Positions 18,657-28,669 are shown, counted from the stretch's first letter. The stretch is 64,000 nucleotides of DNA from Flavobacteriia bacterium (GCA_026391005.1 JAPLEV010000012.1:1-64000), one strand, 5' to 3'. Notes: generated by a model from the sequence alone, not told the origin. Program-made: numbers and translations.

Positions 18657-20486
18657 ATGCCTAAAAGGTTCTTATTTTATTTATTTTTATTTTACAGTGC
18701 TTCTTTCTGTTTTTCGCAGACGGAAAGCGACATGAAATTAGCGCTATATTATTATGAAAATAGTGAATATGATAAAGCCCTTATTTATTACAAAAAGATT
18801 TATGAGGGAGACCAAAGTAAAATAATTTACACCCGATATTTTGATTGTCTCATTCAATTAAAGGATTATAAAGCGGCAGAAAAGACAATTAAAAAACAAA
18901 TTTCACTTAGTCCGAAAGATTTGCTACTTCAATTAGAGTTGGGATTTTTTTATGAGTTGATTGATGAAGCAGGAAAGGCCAAAAAAGCCTTTGAAGAGGT
19001 CATGCAGATAGCTGAAAAAAACCCGGCTCGTGCTTCGGAAGTTTTTCATGTTTTTCTCAACAAAAGTAAATTAGATTTAGCAAAAGAGACACTCGTTAAG
19101 GCTGAAAAAAACACACCGGATTATCCGTTTCAACTTTTGTACGCCGAACTGTACCAAAAAACAGGGGAACAGAAAAAAATGTTTGATGCTTACTTTGATT
19201 TACTAGATAAATACCCAGAATACAAAGAGGCCGTGCAGTTAACACTAAGTTCTTCATTTGATTTTACTGAAAATAATGCTGATTTTAGCATGCTAAAATC
19301 AGCATTCTTAGCAAAAATCCAAAAGCCATCGAGTAATTTAGTGTTTACCGAGATGTTGATTTGGTTATTTATAGAAAGCAAAAATTTTGCTTCGGCTTTC
19401 GTACAAGTAGTAGCCCTTGACAAACAGTTTCAAAGTTTTGGGGGAAAGGTTATGGAATTCGGCAAAATATGCGTTGAAAATGAATCCTTTGAAGTCGCAA
19501 GAAAATGTTTTAATTACGTGATTTCAATTGGCCCAGCATCTCCTTATTATAACGAGTCTGAAAATGCCTTATTAAATACACGGTATATTGAAATTACCCA
19601 ATATAGCATATATTCAAAGGATGAATTAGAGTCGACCTTAAAAGAATATAGGTCAGTTATCGATAAAAATGCCAACCCGAGAAAGTCAATCAACATCATT
19701 TTAGAATATACTAAAATCATGGCTTTTTATGCCGGCAACAAAACAGATGCAATTGAATTTCTTGAGCAATTTATAAACACAGTCGGATTATCGAGCTTAC
19801 AACAGGCAAGTGTAAAAATGCTTCTTGCTGATATTTATGTTTTATCAGCTAGGATTTGGGATGCATCAATTCTTTATATGCAAATAGATAATGACTTTAA
19901 ATTTGATGTTATTGGAAATGAGGCAAAATATAAAAATGCGCGTGTTTTTTACTTTGATGGTGAATTTGATTATGCGCAGTCTCAATTAAATGTATTGAAA
20001 GAATCAACGTCTAAATTAATAGCAAATGATGCCATGCAATTATCTGTTGCAATTACAGATAATTTTGGTTTAGATAGTAATTACCAGGCAATGATTTGGT
20101 TTGCTACTGCCGAATTATTCATTGAACAAAATCAAATAGATAGCGCCTTTCGTCTTTTCGACAGTATTCAAGTAAACTACCCTTTCCATTCTCTAAATGA
20201 CGAGTTGCTTTTTAAAAAAGGACAAGCGATGGAACGGGAAAAGAAATGGAATCAGGCAATCGCTTTTTATGAAAAGATTGCAGCAAAATATTCAATGGAT
20301 ATTTTGGCCGACGATGCGGTTTTTCGCCTAGCCAAAATTAATGAGTTATTCATAAAAGATAAAGAAAAATCACTGAGCTATTACAAGGAAATTCTTTTCA
20401 AGTACCCTGGTAGTTTGTACTCCGATGAGTCAAGAAAAAAGGTTCGGGAATTACGCGGGGACAAAGTAATTTCGGATGAAGAATAG
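18657..20486 (+). CDS. Secreted TPR-repeat protein
   Basis: 609 residues with a signal peptide (FLFYLFLFYSASFCFSQ) and TPR-like helical repeats from residue 25 on (MKLALYYYENSEYDKALIYYKKIYEG, AIAFYEKIAAKYSMD near the C-terminus). The final repeats resemble YbgF/BamD-type outer membrane assembly scaffolds. It is 1 nt after the small lipoprotein gene and likely co-transcribed with it. A perfect 32-bp palindrome is embedded in the gene near residue 212. It converges with the acyl-CoA dehydrogenase gene, 2 nt away. Function is not known. Confidence 0.82.
   Translation: MPKRFLFYLFLFYSASFCFSQTESDMKLALYYYENSEYDKALIYYKKIYEGDQSKIIYTRYFDCLIQLKDYKAAEKTIKKQISLSPKDLLLQLELGFFYELIDEAGKAKKAFEEVMQIAEKNPARASEVFHVFLNKSKLDLAKETLVKAEKNTPDYPFQLLYAELYQKTGEQKKMFDAYFDLLDKYPEYKEAVQLTLSSSFDFTENNADFSMLKSAFLAKIQKPSSNLVFTEMLIWLFIESKNFASAFVQVVALDKQFQSFGGKVMEFGKICVENESFEVARKCFNYVISIGPASPYYNESENALLNTRYIEITQYSIYSKDELESTLKEYRSVIDKNANPRKSINIILEYTKIMAFYAGNKTDAIEFLEQFINTVGLSSLQQASVKMLLADIYVLSARIWDASILYMQIDNDFKFDVIGNEAKYKNARVFYFDGEFDYAQSQLNVLKESTSKLIANDAMQLSVAITDNFGLDSNYQAMIWFATAELFIEQNQIDSAFRLFDSIQVNYPFHSLNDELLFKKGQAMEREKKWNQAIAFYEKIAAKYSMDILADDAVFRLAKINELFIKDKEKSLSYYKEILFKYPGSLYSDESRKKVRELRGDKVISDEE
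19275..19306. repeat. Perfect 32-bp palindrome inside a TPR gene
   Basis: The left half AATGCTGATTTTAGCA is followed immediately by its exact reverse complement, with no spacer. It stays in frame and encodes NADFSMLKSAF. No second copy is seen in the window. Confidence 0.95.
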
Positions 20487-20488
20487 TA

Positions 20489-21682
20489 TTATAATAGACT
20501 CTCCCTTGTAAACGCAGGAATGCCCGTTATGTCCATTCCAGTTATCAATAAGTGTATATCGTGCGTTCCTTCATAAGTAAGTACCGATTCAAGATTTGCC
20601 ATGTGTCGCATCATGGAATACTCACTGGTAATTCCCATTCCGCCATGTATTTGACGGGCTTCCCGAGCTACATTAACTGCAATTTCAACATTATTTCTTT
20701 TCGCCATTGATATTTGGGCCGTTGTTGCTTTTCCATCATTCCGCAATTGTCCGAGACGGTAGGTAAGCAGTTGGGCCTTTGTTATTTCGGTTAACATTTC
20801 CGCTAGTTTTTTCTGAACTAATTGAAACGACGCTATTGGCACACCAAATTGAATTCTTTCTTTGGAATACCTTAATGCTTGATCATAACAGTCCATTGCC
20901 GCACCCAAAGCCCCCCAGGCAATTCCGTATCGGGCAGAGTCTAGACAACTTAAGGGCGCTCCTAGTCCAGAACGATTGGGTAAGATATTACTTTTCGGCA
21001 CCCGGACATTTTCAAAAATCAATTCGCCGGTTGAAGATGCCCGTAAGGATAGTTTGCCATGCATTTCAGGTGTGGAAAAACCCTCCATTCCTCTTTCCAA
21101 AATTAATCCGTGGATGCGTCCGCTTTCATCTTTTGCCCAAACAACGGCTATATTTGCAAATGGCGCATTAGAAATCCACATTTTAGACCCGTTGAGAATA
21201 ACATTGTCACCATCATCTTTAAAATTGGAAAGCATACCACTCGGGTTAGAACCATAATCAGCTTCCGTTAAACCAAAACAACCCATCATCTCGCCTGTTG
21301 CAAGTTTGGGTAAAAACCTCATTTTTTGTTCTTCTGAACCATATTTCCATATAGGATACATCACCAAGGACGATTGAACAGATGCGGTAGAACGCAATCC
21401 CGAGTCACAGCGCTCCAATTCTTGCATGATAATGCCGTATGAAATTTGATCAAGACCAGAACCGCCATATTCTACAGGAATATATGGGCCAAATGCCCCA
21501 ATTTCTCCAAGCCCTTTTAATAGGTGCATGGGAAAAGTTGCCTTTTCATAGTGTTCATCAATAATGGGAGAAACTTCTTTTTTTACCCACTGTCGAGCAA
21601 CATCTCTTATAAGTTTGTGTTCGTCGGAGTAGAGATCGTCTAAATTGTAGTAGTCTGGATGCTTATATTGATCGGTTTTCAT
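20489..21682 (-). CDS. gcdH: Acyl-CoA dehydrogenase, glutaryl-CoA dehydrogenase-like
   Basis: 397 residues from the ATG at 21682, preferred to 21703 because it begins MKTDQYKHPDYYNLDDL and a -7 box lies just upstream. Typical ACAD signatures: CFGLTEADYGSNPSGM, WISNAPFANI, RIQFGVPIASFQLVQ, ARQIHGGMGITSEY and the catalytic Glu in LTYEGTHDIH. SGLRSTASVQSSLVM carries the Arg that binds the gamma-carboxylate in glutaryl-CoA dehydrogenases. It would oxidatively decarboxylate glutaryl-CoA to crotonyl-CoA in Lys/Trp breakdown; a tryptophan 2,3-dioxygenase gene lies 21 kb away. FAD-dependent, cytoplasmic. Confidence 0.9.
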   Translation of the reverse strand: MKTDQYKHPDYYNLDDLYSDEHKLIRDVARQWVKKEVSPIIDEHYEKATFPMHLLKGLGEIGAFGPYIPVEYGGSGLDQISYGIIMQELERCDSGLRSTASVQSSLVMYPIWKYGSEEQKMRFLPKLATGEMMGCFGLTEADYGSNPSGMLSNFKDDGDNVILNGSKMWISNAPFANIAVVWAKDESGRIHGLILERGMEGFSTPEMHGKLSLRASSTGELIFENVRVPKSNILPNRSGLGAPLSCLDSARYGIAWGALGAAMDCYDQALRYSKERIQFGVPIASFQLVQKKLAEMLTEITKAQLLTYRLGQLRNDGKATTAQISMAKRNNVEIAVNVAREARQIHGGMGITSEYSMMRHMANLESVLTYEGTHDIHLLITGMDITGIPAFTRESLL

Positions 21683-21700
21683 ACAATGAAAATTAGGGTA

Positions 21701-21708
21701 CAAAAGTA
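21701..21708 (-). promoter_or_regulatory. -7 element upstream of gcdH-like gene
   Basis: CAAAAGTA reads TACTTTTG on the minus strand (TAnnTTTG), 18 nt before the ATG. It is divergent from the DUF4271 promoter. Confidence 0.4.
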
Positions 21709-21744
21709 ATCAATAAATAAACTTAATTTAAACGACTTTCTATT

Positions 21745-21752
21745 TAATTTTG
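21745..21752 (+). promoter_or_regulatory. -7 element upstream of DUF4271 gene
   Basis: TAATTTTG matches TAnnTTTG and ends 22 nt before the ATG at 21775. Confidence 0.4.
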
Positions 21753-21774
21753 TGGTGAAACAAATTCAAAGTGA

Positions 21775-22449
21775 ATGGTTGAATCTTTAACGCTCCACCT
21801 TCGTGAACATCAACTATCTATTGGCTGGCTTTTAACCTGCTTTACTTGCTTGATTCTTATTGCCGTGGCTTCCCTGAGACAAGAGCGTTTAATTTCGCTT
21901 GTTTTTCTAGGATACTATAAAATACAAAAAGAAGATTCCTTTAATAATGATGCTGAGCGAATGGGGTTAAGCACCTTCGTCATTTTAACACTAAATTATC
22001 TTCTTGCCGCCTCTTTGGCACTTTCTTTACTCATGTTAAGTAAGGATTTCGATACAAAATCAAGCTTAATGGTTGTGTTTATTCCAATAATTATCGTTTT
22101 ATATTGGAAAGCAGGTCAGTGGTTAATTTTTGCAATGGTAGGAAAACATCCAATTATTAAACAATTAAAATATCACCTTCGTTTTGCAATTTGTACAGGC
22201 GGATTTTTCTTTTTATCAAGTGCAATTATCATTTCTTTGAATAAATCATTGGTAGAAACTACCCTGTTCCTTATTTTTATCGGATTTTTACTTATGTATT
22301 TAAATAGAATATATAAGGGCGTAATAGCATCAATACTAATGGGCATTAGGTGGTATTACATTTTATTGTACCTTTGTACAGTTGAGGTTTTACCTTTAGT
22401 AGCTTTTTTTTTATTTTACTATGATAAAACAGCAACATTTGTTAAGTAG
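21775..22449 (+). CDS. DUF4271 family membrane protein
   Basis: 224 residues with six to seven predicted membrane segments. Its position 21 nt before uroporphyrinogen-III synthase is the arrangement I know for DUF4271 proteins in Flavobacteria. The sequence between the first two helices (ERLISLVFLGYYKIQKEDSFNNDAERMGLSTF) also fits that family. No catalytic motif is visible and no biochemical role is established. Inner-membrane location follows from the hydrophobic pattern. Confidence 0.78.
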   Translation: MVESLTLHLREHQLSIGWLLTCFTCLILIAVASLRQERLISLVFLGYYKIQKEDSFNNDAERMGLSTFVILTLNYLLAASLALSLLMLSKDFDTKSSLMVVFIPIIIVLYWKAGQWLIFAMVGKHPIIKQLKYHLRFAICTGGFFFLSSAIIISLNKSLVETTLFLIFIGFLLMYLNRIYKGVIASILMGIRWYYILLYLCTVEVLPLVAFFLFYYDKTATFVK

Positions 22450-22470
22450 CGAAAATTAAAACGGTAATCC

Positions 22471-23220
22471 TTGGCGATAAAAACAATACTTGTTTCTCAG
22501 CCCCAACCTGAAGGCACTGTCTCTCCTTATTTTGACTTAGCAAAAAAGTATAAAATAAAGATCGACTTCAGGCCTTTTATTAAGGTTGAAGGAATAACGG
22601 TGAAAGAATTTCGTTCTCAAAAAATTAATTTGGTGGAATTCACAGCCATCATTATTACATCTAAAGTCGCCGTCGATCATTTTTTTAGAATTGCGGAAGA
22701 AGCAAGGTTTAGTGTCCCCGAGGACATGAAGTATTTTTGCATATCGGAAGCAGTTTCACTTTATTTACAAAAATATGTGCCTTACCGAAAGCGAAAAATA
22801 TTTTTTGGAAAGCAAACGATTGAGGAGCTCGTTGAGGTAATGAAAAAGCATAAATCCGAAAATTTTCTACTGCCGTGCACGGATATTTTAAGAGATAATA
22901 TTCCGAAAACGTTAGAGCAATGTAAAATTCGTTTCTCAAAAACAATTCTTTACCGAACAGTCGCATCGGATCTTTCCGATTTAGAAAATGTATACTACGA
23001 TTTATTAGTCTTTTTTAGCCCTGGAGGGATAGAATCACTGTTTGTAAACTTCCCCGATTTCAAACAAAACACCACTGCGATAGCCGCTTTTGGACCCACA
23101 ACGGCAATGGCAGTAGAAAAGCATAAATTACGTCTTGATGTTCAGGCTCCTCATCCCAAGGCTCCATCGATGGTTGGTGCAATTGAACTTTTTATCTTAG
23201 AACAACTCAAGAAAAAATAA
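22471..23220 (+). CDS. hemD: Uroporphyrinogen-III synthase
   Basis: 249 residues from a TTG start (MAIKTILVSQPQPEG), the N-terminus usual for Bacteroidota HemD. Further family features are SPYFDLAKKYKIKIDFRPFIKVEG, AIIITSKVAVDHFF, KYFCISEAVSLYLQKYV and the C-terminal LLVFFSPGGIESLF ... IAAFGPTTAMAVEKHKL. It cyclises hydroxymethylbilane to uroporphyrinogen III in haem and sirohaem synthesis. It probably forms an operon with the DUF4271 gene 21 nt upstream. Confidence 0.9.
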   Translation: MAIKTILVSQPQPEGTVSPYFDLAKKYKIKIDFRPFIKVEGITVKEFRSQKINLVEFTAIIITSKVAVDHFFRIAEEARFSVPEDMKYFCISEAVSLYLQKYVPYRKRKIFFGKQTIEELVEVMKKHKSENFLLPCTDILRDNIPKTLEQCKIRFSKTILYRTVASDLSDLENVYYDLLVFFSPGGIESLFVNFPDFKQNTTAIAAFGPTTAMAVEKHKLRLDVQAPHPKAPSMVGAIELFILEQLKKK

Positions 23221-23285
23221 TCGCCCTGCTTTTGAACCGAAAATCGGTATTCTTTCCGACAAACGCTCATATTTTTTTATTTTAG

Positions 23286-23316
23286 TTTTGAGTTGTTTAA
23301 AAAAACATTAAATTTA
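23286..23316 (+). promoter_or_regulatory. Promoter upstream of redoxin-like T9SS gene
   Basis: TTTTG (23286-23290), 18 nt, then TAAATTTA (23309-23316), close to the consensus except for the last base. An alternative -7 box is TAGTTTTG at 23283-23290. Confidence 0.4.
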
Positions 23317-23338
23317 CATCAACTTAAAAATTCTTAAA

Positions 23339-24859
23339 ATGAAAAAACTTTTACTATCAGCCTTGTTGCTTTCTGCAACATCCGCTACAACTTTTGCACA
23401 GTTGGCGCCTGGAAGCCTTGCTCCAGACTTCACGGTAAGTGCTTATCAGCCTTGGTTGTCTGCCGCTGGAATGACAAACAATGGTTCTTATAAATTGTAT
23501 GACTATCTTGATGCTGGTTATACGGTTATTTTAGACGTTTCAGCAACTTGGTGCGGACCATGTTGGAATTATCATTTATCAGGTGCATTAGAAGACGCTT
23601 ATGCTGCACACGGACCGGCAGGTGCTCCTGGTGTTTCTGCAAATACAACAGATGACCTTATGGTTATTTGGATAGAGGGCGATGGTGCAACTGCAGATGC
23701 TACGATGTTAGACGGATCAGGTGCTATTGGCGACTGGACAAATCCTAATGCTGCAGGACAAATACAATTCCCAATGGCGAATCCAATTACGGCTACAGCA
23801 AATACTATCAACACAAACTTTGGCATTGCTTATTTTCCAACAATCTACAAAATCTGTCCTAATCGGATAGTTTCAGAAATAGGACAAGCAACAGCAGCGG
23901 CAATATATACTTCAATTGGTTCTTGTCCTCCTCCAGCTTCAAGTCCTGCAGACGTAGCAGCACTTTCTTATACTGGATCTTTAGTTCATTGCCAGGGTGC
24001 TTATACACCAACGGTGAAGATTCAAAACAATGGTACGAGCCCTTTAACTGCTGCAACGGTTACTGTAACGCAAGGAGGAACAACAGTTTCAACTGGAACA
24101 TATTCAGGAAGTTTAGCTACTTATGGTGTTGCAACAGTTACTTGTACACCAATTGCAAGTTTTATGGGCGGCGCTTTGGTTGTTACGGTTGCTACTGCAG
24201 CTGATGCAAACGCGGCAAACAACGGTGTTAATGCAACGGTTTCTACTGCATTAGTTGCTTCAAACCAATATGTAACAGTAAATCTTACTACAGATGCATA
24301 TGCAGATGAGACTTCTTGGACAATTAAAAACAGCGCGGGTACAACGGTTGCTTCGGGTGGTGGTTATGGTCCAAATTTAGGAGCTGCAGGTCAAACAGTT
24401 GAAACACCAGTTCAGGCTAATTTAACGCCAAACACGTGTTATACATTTGAAATCCTTGACGTTTATGGAGATGGAATTTGCTGTCAATATGGTGATGGTG
24501 GATACACGATTATTGATGCATCAGGTGCTACTTTAGCTTCTGGAGGAACATTTGGAGATAGTGAGCAAAAAGTATTCAAAACAGGTGTTGCAGGTTTAAA
24601 TGAAATGGAAACAATCGCATTGAATGTATTTCCTAACCCAGCGTCTGATTTAGTTAATGTTTCTTTTGAAGCAAACAACAATGATTTTTCAGTATCATTA
24701 GTTGATATTCAAGGAAGAACAATCGCTACAAAATCATTTACAAATTTAGTAGGTTCTCAATTGGTATCTTTCTCAACAGAAGGTATTGCTAAAGGAAGCT
24801 ACATCGTTACTGTTACTTCAAATGGAGCGACAACTACAAAGAATGTTGTTGTTAGATAA
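23339..24859 (+). CDS. Secreted thioredoxin-fold protein with T9SS type A sorting domain
   Basis: 506 residues. Signal peptide (LLLSALLLSATSATTFAQ), then a redoxin domain (about 20-200: LAPDFTV, VSATWCGPCWNYH with the CxxC pair), a CARDB-like beta domain (about 205-300: VKIQNNGTSPLTAATVTVTQ), a lectin-like domain (about 308-415: DAYADETSWTIKNSAG, DVYGDGICCQYGDGGY) and a type A Por sorting domain (NVFPNPASDLVNVSFE to KNVVVR). It would be exported to the surface by the type IX system. Its role may be redox or disulfide chemistry outside the cell, which is inference. A strong terminator follows. Confidence 0.9.
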   Translation: MKKLLLSALLLSATSATTFAQLAPGSLAPDFTVSAYQPWLSAAGMTNNGSYKLYDYLDAGYTVILDVSATWCGPCWNYHLSGALEDAYAAHGPAGAPGVSANTTDDLMVIWIEGDGATADATMLDGSGAIGDWTNPNAAGQIQFPMANPITATANTINTNFGIAYFPTIYKICPNRIVSEIGQATAAAIYTSIGSCPPPASSPADVAALSYTGSLVHCQGAYTPTVKIQNNGTSPLTAATVTVTQGGTTVSTGTYSGSLATYGVATVTCTPIASFMGGALVVTVATAADANAANNGVNATVSTALVASNQYVTVNLTTDAYADETSWTIKNSAGTTVASGGGYGPNLGAAGQTVETPVQANLTPNTCYTFEILDVYGDGICCQYGDGGYTIIDASGATLASGGTFGDSEQKVFKTGVAGLNEMETIALNVFPNPASDLVNVSFEANNNDFSVSLVDIQGRTIATKSFTNLVGSQLVSFSTEGIAKGSYIVTVTSNGATTTKNVVVR

Positions 24860-24878
24860 GCTAACAATTAATGCATTG

Positions 24879-24906
24879 AAAAAGGGGAGCTTGCTCCCCT
24901 TTTTTT
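24879..24906 (+). terminator. Strong intrinsic terminator after the redoxin-like T9SS gene
   Basis: AAAAAGGGGAGC pairs with GCTCCCCTTTTT over a 2-nt loop and ends in a T-run. It lies between convergent genes and may serve both strands. Confidence 0.92.
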
Positions 24907-24928
24907 ATTTAATACGATTCGGGTTTTA

Positions 24929-26116
24929 TTAATATAGGAAATTACTATACGGGTAGCGTATGCTAAAAATCGATTTTACTTCTTCATAAATTACAGATTT
25001 TAACTCTTCTATATTTTCTTTTTCAGTTGCAGAAATAAAAACACATGTTGTTTTTTGCATTTTAGCCATCCATGTTTTTTTAAGAACTTCGATGCTATTA
25101 ACAGTCTCGTCTTCATCACCATCTAGTTCTTTTGGTGAATAAGCATCAACTTTATTAAAGACGAGTATACTGGGTTTTTCCGTTTTATCAATTTCCTGTA
25201 ACGTTTCCTTAACAACAAGAAATTGCTCTTCAAAGTTGGGATGTGATAAATCCAAAACATGAATAAGAATATCCGCTTCTCTCACTTCGTCTAATGTAGA
25301 TTTAAAAGACTCGACTAACTGTTGTGGTAATTTACGAATGAAACCAACCGTATCGGTGAGTAAGAAGGGTAGATTTTCTATCACCACTTTTCTTACCGTC
25401 GTGTCTAAGGTTGCAAAGAGTTTATTTTCTGCAAACACATCTGATTTTGCCAATAAATTCATCAAGGTACTTTTACCAACATTGGTATATCCAACAAGAG
25501 CTACACGCACCAGTTGCCCACGATTTCCTCGCTGAATAGTCATTTGCTTATCAATATCTTGAAGCCGTTCTTTCATTAACGAAATCCGCATTTGAATAAT
25601 TCTTCTATCTGTTTCAATTTGTGACTCACCTGGTCCCCGAAGTCCAATACCACCTTTTTGCCGTTCGAGGTGTGTCCACATGCGTGTTAATCGTGGAAGC
25701 ATGTATTGAAGTTGGGCTAATTCCACCTGTGTTTTTGAATGGAAACTACTGGCTCTACTTGCGAAAATATCAAGAATTAGGATAGGCCGATCCAGCACTT
25801 TGCATTCTAATTCCCGCTCTATGTTGCGCAATTGAGAGGGAGATAATTCATCGTCGAAGATTACTAATTCAATCTCGCATGCTTTGATGTATTCTCTGAT
25901 TTCCTCTAATTTTCCTTTTCCAACGTATGTTTTTGGATTAGGAAAAGGCAGGCGTTGCATGAATGTACGTTGTGAGGTAGCGCCAGCAGTTTCGGCCAAG
26001 AAGGCAAGCTCGTCTAAATATTCTATCGCAATCGCTTCGGTGATATCTGCGCTGATCACACCAACCAAAACACAGGCCTCTTCATTTGGCACAGTCGTGT
26101 CATATCCTTCTGTCAA
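24929..26116 (-). CDS. hflX: GTPase HflX
   Basis: 395 residues. The N-terminal nucleotide-binding domain has TYVGKGKLEEI and FDDELSPSQLRNIE; a helical linker carries KGGIGLRGPGESQIETDRR; the G domain has VGYTNVGKSTLMN (G1), DTVGFIRKLPQQLVESFKST (G3) and FNKVD (G4). HflX binds the ribosome and splits stalled or stressed 70S ribosomes. It is the last gene of the lepA - cytochrome-b-like - cytochrome c - hflX operon; its start overlaps the cytochrome c stop by 4 nt. Confidence 0.95.
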   Translation of the reverse strand: MTEGYDTTVPNEEACVLVGVISADITEAIAIEYLDELAFLAETAGATSQRTFMQRLPFPNPKTYVGKGKLEEIREYIKACEIELVIFDDELSPSQLRNIERELECKVLDRPILILDIFASRASSFHSKTQVELAQLQYMLPRLTRMWTHLERQKGGIGLRGPGESQIETDRRIIQMRISLMKERLQDIDKQMTIQRGNRGQLVRVALVGYTNVGKSTLMNLLAKSDVFAENKLFATLDTTVRKVVIENLPFLLTDTVGFIRKLPQQLVESFKSTLDEVREADILIHVLDLSHPNFEEQFLVVKETLQEIDKTEKPSILVFNKVDAYSPKELDGDEDETVNSIEVLKKTWMAKMQKTTCVFISATEKENIEELKSVIYEEVKSIFSIRYPYSNFLY

Positions 26117-26442
26117 TGTCTTAATTTTTTAACATGATTAATAACCAACTGTATGTTTTCGTTATTTCCAAGTAATTCTTTCATTGGCGGCATTCCATTT
26201 TTTCCTTCTTTAATTATTTTAGCGAGTGCAGCATCATCTAATCTTGACGCGTTTAAATTTTTTGCTCCCGAAGCTCCTAATTTTCCGTCATCGCCATGGC
26301 AAGCTGCGCAATGCATAATGAATAAATTTTCGCCTACTACTTCTGGGGCCTCAGGTGGCTCAGGTTTAACATTATCTCCAGATGAAGAGCAACTTACCAC
26401 TAAAAGTAAGCAAGAGCAGAAATAAATAATCCTTAGAACCAT
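26113..26442 (-). CDS. Mono-haem cytochrome c lipoprotein
   Basis: 109 residues. A lipoprotein signal (CSCLLLVVSC, Cys18) is followed by an acidic Pro-rich linker (KPEPPEAPE) and a class I cytochrome c domain: haem-binding CAACH (FIMHCAACHGDDGK) and the axial Met in KNGMPPM. It is membrane-anchored and should carry electrons on the periplasmic side. It overlaps the cytochrome-b-like gene by 10 nt and hflX by 4 nt, so it is co-expressed with two ribosome GTPases. Confidence 0.9.
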   Translation of the reverse strand: MVLRIIYFCSCLLLVVSCSSSGDNVKPEPPEAPEVVGENLFIMHCAACHGDDGKLGASGAKNLNASRLDDAALAKIIKEGKNGMPPMKELLGNNENIQLVINHVKKLRH

Positions 26443-26861
26443 CCCCCACCAAGATTTGTCCTAAATGGCCAAGGAATAGATAAAAGAATAATGATTAATC
26501 CTATCGAATAAAATAAGCGGATTACTTTAAATTTATCCGCATCATTTTCTTTTCTTTTCGCTTTGCTATATCCGATAGTTATTAAAATAATTGCCAATAA
26601 CATGCCGGTTAAATGTTCCATGCCATAAAAACGTAGCAATGGTTCTTTCATCCATCCCGTGGTAAATTGCACTTTCGCGGAGGTGAAGTATTGAATCAAT
26701 CCGATTACCAATTGAATGTGTAGGGTCACCATGGCAAATAGATTAACCATTTTATGCTTTTTTTCAAAGCGTTTAGCGGAAAATGCATTGACAATAGCCC
26801 AAATTAGTAAGACTAACGCAACCCACCTTAATCCTGAGTGCAAGTGATTGATAATTTCCAT
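26433..26861 (-). CDS. Small four-helix membrane protein, cytochrome-b-like
   Basis: 142 residues with four predicted transmembrane helices. Conserved-looking His residues lie at the ends of helices (IINHLHSGLRWVAL, MVTLHIQLVIGLIQYF, YGMEHLTGMLLAI), as in the Bacteroidota family usually annotated 'cytochrome B'. Haem binding is therefore plausible but not shown. It begins 4 nt after lepA and overlaps the cytochrome c gene, and could pass electrons to it. Confidence 0.75.
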   Translation of the reverse strand: MEIINHLHSGLRWVALVLLIWAIVNAFSAKRFEKKHKMVNLFAMVTLHIQLVIGLIQYFTSAKVQFTTGWMKEPLLRFYGMEHLTGMLLAIILITIGYSKAKRKENDADKFKVIRLFYSIGLIIILLSIPWPFRTNLGGGWF

Positions 26862-26865
26862 ACGT

Positions 26866-28662
26866 TTAATCGTTAAGTTTTAATACTGCTAGAAAAGCTT
26901 CTTGAGGAACTTCTACTCGTCCCACTTGTCGCATTCTTTTTTTACCTTCTTTTTGTTTCTCTAATAATTTTCTTTTTCTAGAGATGTCTCCACCATAACA
27001 CTTAGCGGTTACATCCTTTCTAAGCGCCTTTATAGTTTCACGTGCAATTATTTTGGCCCCAATAGCTGCTTGAATCGGAATTTCGAACTGTTGGCGAGGA
27101 ATCAACTCTTTTAATTTTATGCAGATTCTTTTTCCTAAATCAAAGGCATTACTCCTATGTACTAATGCAGAAAGCGCATCAACCTGCTCCGCATTTAACA
27201 TTAAATCTAATTTAATTAAATCAGATTCTCGGTAGCCAATTGGATGATAATCAAAGGAGGCATAGCCACGAGATACAGACTTAAGTCGATCATAAAAATC
27301 GAATACAATTTCAGCCAAGGGCATTTCAAATGAAATTTCAACTCGATCTTGGGTTAAATACACTTGGTTTTTTAACTCGCCTCGTTTTTCTATACAAAGC
27401 GTCATTATTGACCCAACGTATTCTGTTTTGGTAATTACTTGAGCTGAAATATAGGGTTCTTCAATACGATCCATCCCAGATGGGTCTGGCAATTCAGATG
27501 GATTATTAACAATCATCATTTTGTCGGGATCCTTTTTCATATAGGACTTGTAGGAAACATTCGGAACAGTTGTTATTACTGTCATATTGAATTCTCTTTC
27601 AAGGCGCTCTTGAATAATTTCCATGTGCAACATTCCCAAAAATCCACATCGAAACCCAAAGCCAAGGGCTTGGGAAGATTCAGGTTCAAAAATCAAGGAG
27701 GAATCATTAAGCTGTAATTTTTCCATGGAATACCTTAGTTCTTCATAATCTTCTGTATCCACAGGATAAATACCAGCAAAAACCATTGGTTTAACGTCTT
27801 CAAATCCTTTTATAGCGATTTCACAAGGGTTATCAGATCCGGTAATGGTGTCGCCAACTTTAACTTCATTCGCCTGTTTGATGCCAGATATAATATAACC
27901 AACATCTCCAGCACGGACTTCTTTCCGTGGAGATAAGTCCATTTTAAGAATTCCAATTTCATCCGCATTGTAATCTCTACCAGAATTCATAAAGCGAATC
28001 TTTTGTCCTTTTTTGATAACGCCGTTTCTTATTCTATAATACGCAATAATCCCCCGGAAAGAATTAAATACAGAATCAAAAATCATGGCTTGAAGTGGCG
28101 CATTTTCATCACCTTTGGGTGCGGGTATCCGATTAATCACAGCGTCAAGTATGGCATCCACCCCTAATCCAGTTTTTCCCGATGCTTGAATTATTTCACT
28201 AATATCACAGCCGATTAATTCTATAATTTGATCAGAAACTTCTTCTGGCATTGCCCCAGGCAAATCCATTTTATTTAAAATGGGGATAATTTCTAAGTCG
28301 TGTTCTAATGCTAAATATAAATTAGAAATTGTTTGAGCTTCAATTCCTTGTGATGCATCAACAATTAAGAGCGCTCCTTCGCATGCTGCAATTGATCTAG
28401 AAACTTCGTATGAAAAATCAACGTGCCCTGGGGTATCAATTAAATTAAGAATGTAATCAACGCCATCTTTTGAATAATTCATTTGGATTGCATGACTCTT
28501 AATGGTAATTCCGCGCTCTCTCTCCAAATCCATATCATCAAGGGCTTGAGCCTTCATGTCCCTGTCGGAAATGGTCCCAGTTGTTTGAAGAAGCCGATCT
28601 GCTAGGGTGCTTTTTCCGTGATCAATATGTGCAATAATGCAAAAATTTCGAATATTTTTCAT
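26866..28662 (-). CDS. lepA: Elongation factor 4 (LepA)
   Basis: 598 residues, the standard length. G domain motifs are [15 protein letters not shown] (G1), DTPGHVDF (G3) and LNKMDLPGA (G4); the effector region is [10 protein letters not shown]. The LepA-specific C-terminal domain ends with [23 protein letters not shown]. It is a ribosome-binding GTPase linked to initiation and back-translocation. It is the first gene of a four-gene operon, with a well-formed promoter whose -7 box ends 7 nt before the ATG. Confidence 0.98.
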   Translation of the reverse strand: MKNIRNFCIIAHIDHGKSTLADRLLQTTGTISDRDMKAQALDDMDLERERGITIKSHAIQMNYSKDGVDYILNLIDTPGHVDFSYEVSRSIAACEGALLIVDASQGIEAQTISNLYLALEHDLEIIPILNKMDLPGAMPEEVSDQIIELIGCDISEIIQASGKTGLGVDAILDAVINRIPAPKGDENAPLQAMIFDSVFNSFRGIIAYYRIRNGVIKKGQKIRFMNSGRDYNADEIGILKMDLSPRKEVRAGDVGYIISGIKQANEVKVGDTITGSDNPCEIAIKGFEDVKPMVFAGIYPVDTEDYEELRYSMEKLQLNDSSLIFEPESSQALGFGFRCGFLGMLHMEIIQERLEREFNMTVITTVPNVSYKSYMKKDPDKMMIVNNPSELPDPSGMDRIEEPYISAQVITKTEYVGSIMTLCIEKRGELKNQVYLTQDRVEISFEMPLAEIVFDFYDRLKSVSRGYASFDYHPIGYRESDLIKLDLMLNAEQVDALSALVHRSNAFDLGKRICIKLKELIPRQQFEIPIQAAIGAKIIARETIKALRKDVTAKCYGGDISRKRKLLEKQKEGKKRMRQVGRVEVPQEAFLAVLKLND

Positions 28663-28669
28663 ACGGATG

